Origin: Sediminibacterium salmoneum NBRC 103935
Lineage (GTDB): Bacteria > Bacteroidota > Bacteroidia > Chitinophagales > Chitinophagaceae
Direction of reading: 5' to 3'
DNA: 64,000 nt
Assembly (NCBI RefSeq): GCF_000511175.1
Contig: NZ_KI866530.1
Span: 2,518,934-2,582,933 of the forward strand
The notes under the pieces: generated by a model
What the model was told of the DNA's origin: nothing
The model's database searches: none
The model's input: only the letters and a program-made list of their open reading frames with translations
Program-made: the position numbers and the translations under genes
Shown: positions 61,442 through 64,000 of the stretch, one piece after another
How the letters are laid out: each line of letters opens with the position of its first letter
How positions within the stretch are numbered: position 1 is the stretch's first letter

Positions 61442-64000
61442 TTAATTTTTAGCTAAATTAATTTTTTGTTCTCCCATCCACACTTTTTTGCCCTGTAATT
61501 TTTTTACAGCGAACATAATTCCAACAAAAATGAAGAACAGGGGTCCGGTGAAGCCAAATAAAGCTACATACTTGGTACCATAGAATCTCTCCATAGGTCT
61601 TCTTAGTCTTTCAGAAATCAGGTACATACTTGGTACCATAATTAAGGTTAAGAAGAAAGAGAAAATTAAACCGAAAATAATAGTCCAGGCCAAAGGTCCC
61701 CAGAATACCACAGAGTCTCCTCCAATGAAAATCTTGGGATCTAAATGCGTGAACATAGAAACGAAATCGATATTAAAACCAATCGCCAATGGGAACATAC
61801 CCATCATAGTGGCCAGCGCCGTTAGTAACACCGGAATGATTCTGATTTTTCCGGCTTCAATGGCTGCTGCTCTGGTTTTGTATCCTCTGCCTCTTAATTC
61901 ATCGGTAAACTCAATTAACAGGATACCGTTTTTAATTACGATACCAGCCAATCCAATAATACCCACACCCACCATGATGGTTGCCATACTCATGCCTGTT
62001 AAAGCATAACCCAGGAATACACCAATGATAGAGAAGAATATTTCTGTTAATACAATGAAAGGCTTACTTAAACTGTTGAACTGTAAAACAAGGATTAAGA
62101 AGATAATTAATAAAGCACTTAGCAAAGCCGTACCCAGGAAGGCACTGGTTTCAGCCTGTTGCTCTCCTTCACCGGTTTGCTTGATAGTGATATCTGCAGG
62201 AATCTGTGTTTTTGCTTTAAACTCTTCAATTTTCTTGGTCAACGCCTTATTGATCTCAGGAGTTAAACTAGGATCGGTAACGGCTGATTGAATCTGAATG
62301 GTTCTTTTCAGGTTCTTTCTTTTTACGCCACCTGCTGTGTTGGTGTATTCAATAGTTGCCACACTGCTCAATGGAATCTGTTTGATAGCCCCGGTAGTGA
62401 AATCTCTGAATACAATACGCATATTCATCAATTCATTGATGTCATTACGCGATTTTGCATCGAAACGAAGCTGAATCTTGTATTCGTCTTCATCATCCTT
62501 CAACTTACTCACTTCCTTTCCAAATACCGCTGTTCTTAATTCAGAGCCAATTTGAGCCGTGCTAACTCCTTCTGATAATGCTCTTTGTCTGTCAATATTT
62601 ACCGTGATTTCAGGATTGTTTAAATCAATATCCATTCCTAAACTCTGCATTCCTTCCACACGGTTGGTGTCTAAGTGATTCAATAACTGAATAGCTGTTT
62701 TTGCCAATGCATCAAAATTATCTCCACTCACTTCAATGTTTACAGGAGGCTCTGTTGGAGGACCTGCGTCTTCCTGTCTTACTTCTATGGAAGCACCTGG
62801 TATTCCTACCATCTGCTTTCTGATTTCATCCTGGAATGGAGCCGAGCTCTTGCCATGTCTTTGTTCAAATTCAACAAATGACACCTGAATTCTACCTAAA
62901 TGTGATTGTGTGCTTCTGTTATTGTCTCTTGGATTATTTGCCCCTACAGCAACGTTAGAAATAACACTCTCTACAATGCTTCCTTCTTTTCCAGGCTGGT
63001 CATTACCTAAAATTTTATATACTCTGCTTTCCAGCACTCTTAGTACTGAATCGGTTGTTTGTGCTTTTGTACCAATTGGCATTTTCAAATACACATATAC
63101 AAATTTTGGATCTCCGCTAGGGAAGAAAGGTTTGGGGTTGTCTCTTAGAATTAATAAAAACAAAGAGATAGGGAACAATACGAATAAGCCGATTAAAAGA
63201 TATACAGGTCTTTTTCTAACCAAAATATATTGTAATAGTTTTTCGTATCGGTTCATTAAACCGGGTAATGCCCTCTCCTGGAAGAAATGTATAATACCTC
63301 TTAAAACATATCTCTCTAATATTACCAATAGTGCCATGAAAATCAGGAAGTTCCCGAATCCATGCCATCCAACCAGGTTGAATAAAACCCCAAGTATAAT
63401 AGATCCCCAGAACCACCATTGTTTAAATATGGCATTCTTGGGTGATTCATATTCTCTTCCTTCCGGCTTCATGAAACTAACCGCAAATACGGGGTTGATA
63501 AAGAAGGCAACTACTAAAGAGGCAGCCAATGTTAAGATTAACATGATGGGTAAGTAAATCATAAACTTACCAATGATTCCCTTCCATAAAAGCAATGGGA
63601 AGAAAGGTGCTAATGTGGTTGCTGTACCTGCCAGTACCGGTATGAAAACTTCACCTGCTGCTTCTTTGGCAGAACGTACAATTTTTACTTTTCCATTCTG
63701 ATAAATTCTATGGGTGTTCTCAATTACCACGATTGCATCATCCACAATAATACCCAAACCAAATAGTAGGGCAAAGAGTACAATGAAGTTTAAGGTAATG
63801 GCACCACCTGCTATGAATTCACCCAATGGTAAAAACATGAATGAAACGAAAACCGATAGCGGAACGCTTAATGCAACAAAGAATGCATTCGTAACACCCA
63901 TGAAGAACATGAGGATTACCAATACAAGGATAAATCCGATAATGATGGTATTCACCAATTCATTAAAGGAAGTCTTTGTGCCTTTACTCTGATCTCCTGT
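61442..64000 (-). CDS. RND efflux transporter permease (5' end outside window)
   Basis: The frame is open to the edge of the window, so the N-terminal part is missing. The visible ~853 residues run from a membrane helix (about AcrB TM2) to the C terminus. The proton-relay Asp pair of TM4 is present in GLGIIVDDAIVVIENTHR. A large periplasmic loop (about 290-540) and a second membrane half (ALLSALLIIFLILVLQF; GIVIKNGILLIEFTDELRGR) follow. It should export drugs, metals or lipids as part of a tripartite pump. Partner genes are probably upstream, outside the window. The C-terminal extension of about 30 residues past the last helix is basic. Confidence 0.92.
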   Translation of the reverse strand, partial: TGDQSKGTKTSFNELVNTIIIGFILVLVILMFFMGVTNAFFVALSVPLSVFVSFMFLPLGEFIAGGAITLNFIVLFALLFGLGIIVDDAIVVIENTHRIYQNGKVKIVRSAKEAAGEVFIPVLAGTATTLAPFFPLLLWKGIIGKFMIYLPIMLILTLAASLVVAFFINPVFAVSFMKPEGREYESPKNAIFKQWWFWGSIILGVLFNLVGWHGFGNFLIFMALLVILERYVLRGIIHFFQERALPGLMNRYEKLLQYILVRKRPVYLLIGLFVLFPISLFLLILRDNPKPFFPSGDPKFVYVYLKMPIGTKAQTTDSVLRVLESRVYKILGNDQPGKEGSIVESVISNVAVGANNPRDNNRSTQSHLGRIQVSFVEFEQRHGKSSAPFQDEIRKQMVGIPGASIEVRQEDAGPPTEPPVNIEVSGDNFDALAKTAIQLLNHLDTNRVEGMQSLGMDIDLNNPEITVNIDRQRALSEGVSTAQIGSELRTAVFGKEVSKLKDDEDEYKIQLRFDAKSRNDINELMNMRIVFRDFTTGAIKQIPLSSVATIEYTNTAGGVKRKNLKRTIQIQSAVTDPSLTPEINKALTKKIEEFKAKTQIPADITIKQTGEGEQQAETSAFLGTALLSALLIIFLILVLQFNSLSKPFIVLTEIFFSIIGVFLGYALTGMSMATIMVGVGIIGLAGIVIKNGILLIEFTDELRGRGYKTRAAAIEAGKIRIIPVLLTALATMMGMFPLAIGFNIDFVSMFTHLDPKIFIGGDSVVFWGPLAWTIIFGLIFSFFLTLIMVPSMYLISERLRRPMERFYGTKYVALFGFTGPLFFIFVGIMFAVKKLQGKKVWMGEQKINLAKN

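Noticed and set aside
62910..63557. Open frame of 215 codons on the plus strand inside the RND gene
   Set aside because: Antisense shadow of membrane-protein coding sequence; low-complexity translation and no motifs.

Overview
The window looks like chromosome of a Bacteroidota bacterium, most likely in the Chitinophagaceae (Sediminibacterium-like). The grounds are Bacteroidota -7 promoter boxes of the TAnnTTTG type, families typical of the phylum (DUF4290, DUF5690, Asp-type MurA, TPR/LytTR two-component pairs, secreted propeller proteins, many signal peptides ending in AQ or a lipobox) and moderately low GC. No rRNA, tRNA, CRISPR array or prophage was seen. The family-level placement is an inference.

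Layout. 0-3.6 kb: end of an AraC-type response regulator, a PAS histidine kinase and metF. 3.6-7.5 kb: lptB, a GH3-family enzyme, fabG and a beta carbonic anhydrase. 7.5-12 kb: a type I export-like operon (ABC, HlyD, TolC) whose ATPase domain lacks several canonical motifs. 12-17.2 kb: an enoyl-CoA hydratase with paaZ, adk, a lipoprotein MsrB and a bestrophin. 17.2-24.1 kb: an AT-rich accessory block with a CsgG-like protein, a frameshifted LytTR gene, an intact TPR kinase/LytTR regulator pair and a DUF4143 ATPase. 24.1-28.7 kb: DUF5690 and a large secreted BNR/sortilin-like propeller. 28.7-32 kb: a decayed AT-rich locus with two disrupted lipoproteins, one carrying an HExxH motif and preceded by a 9-base G tract, and a frameshifted plug-like secreted protein. 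32-37.2 kb: aminotransferase, a tiny unannotated lipoprotein, glycosyltransferase, EamA transporter, SixA and mnmH. 37.3-41 kb: the 5-oxoprolinase operon pxpB-pxpC-pxpA with an NRAMP-related transporter that lacks the metal-binding motifs. 41-47.6 kb: a tricorn-like protease and the DUF4290-murA-plug-like operon. 47.6-48.7 kb: pheS with a one-base frameshift. 48.8-49.8 kb: a complete IS30-family element. 49.9-64 kb: desaturase, recO, an amidohydrolase, rplM-rpsI-rpsB-tsf, pyrH, a TolC protein, a PLP aminotransferase, an HTH/LuxR-type regulator pair, an AIM24 protein and a truncated RND pump.

The most notable signal is a set of disrupted genes. Four reading frames (a LytTR gene, the HExxH lipoprotein, the plug-like protein and the essential pheS) are each one A short in a poly(A) tract, and a fifth, a 9-base C tract in a lipoprotein signal peptide, is one C short. 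This points to homopolymer undercalling, polymerase slippage or contingency tracts. Three in-frame nonsense codons at 29.2-30.2 kb cannot be explained by indels and suggest real decay there. Other leads are direct repeats spaced 22 bp beside an AraC-type regulator, the degenerate exporter ATPase, the NRAMP-like protein in the pxp operon and several promoters placed 3-5 nt from start codons.
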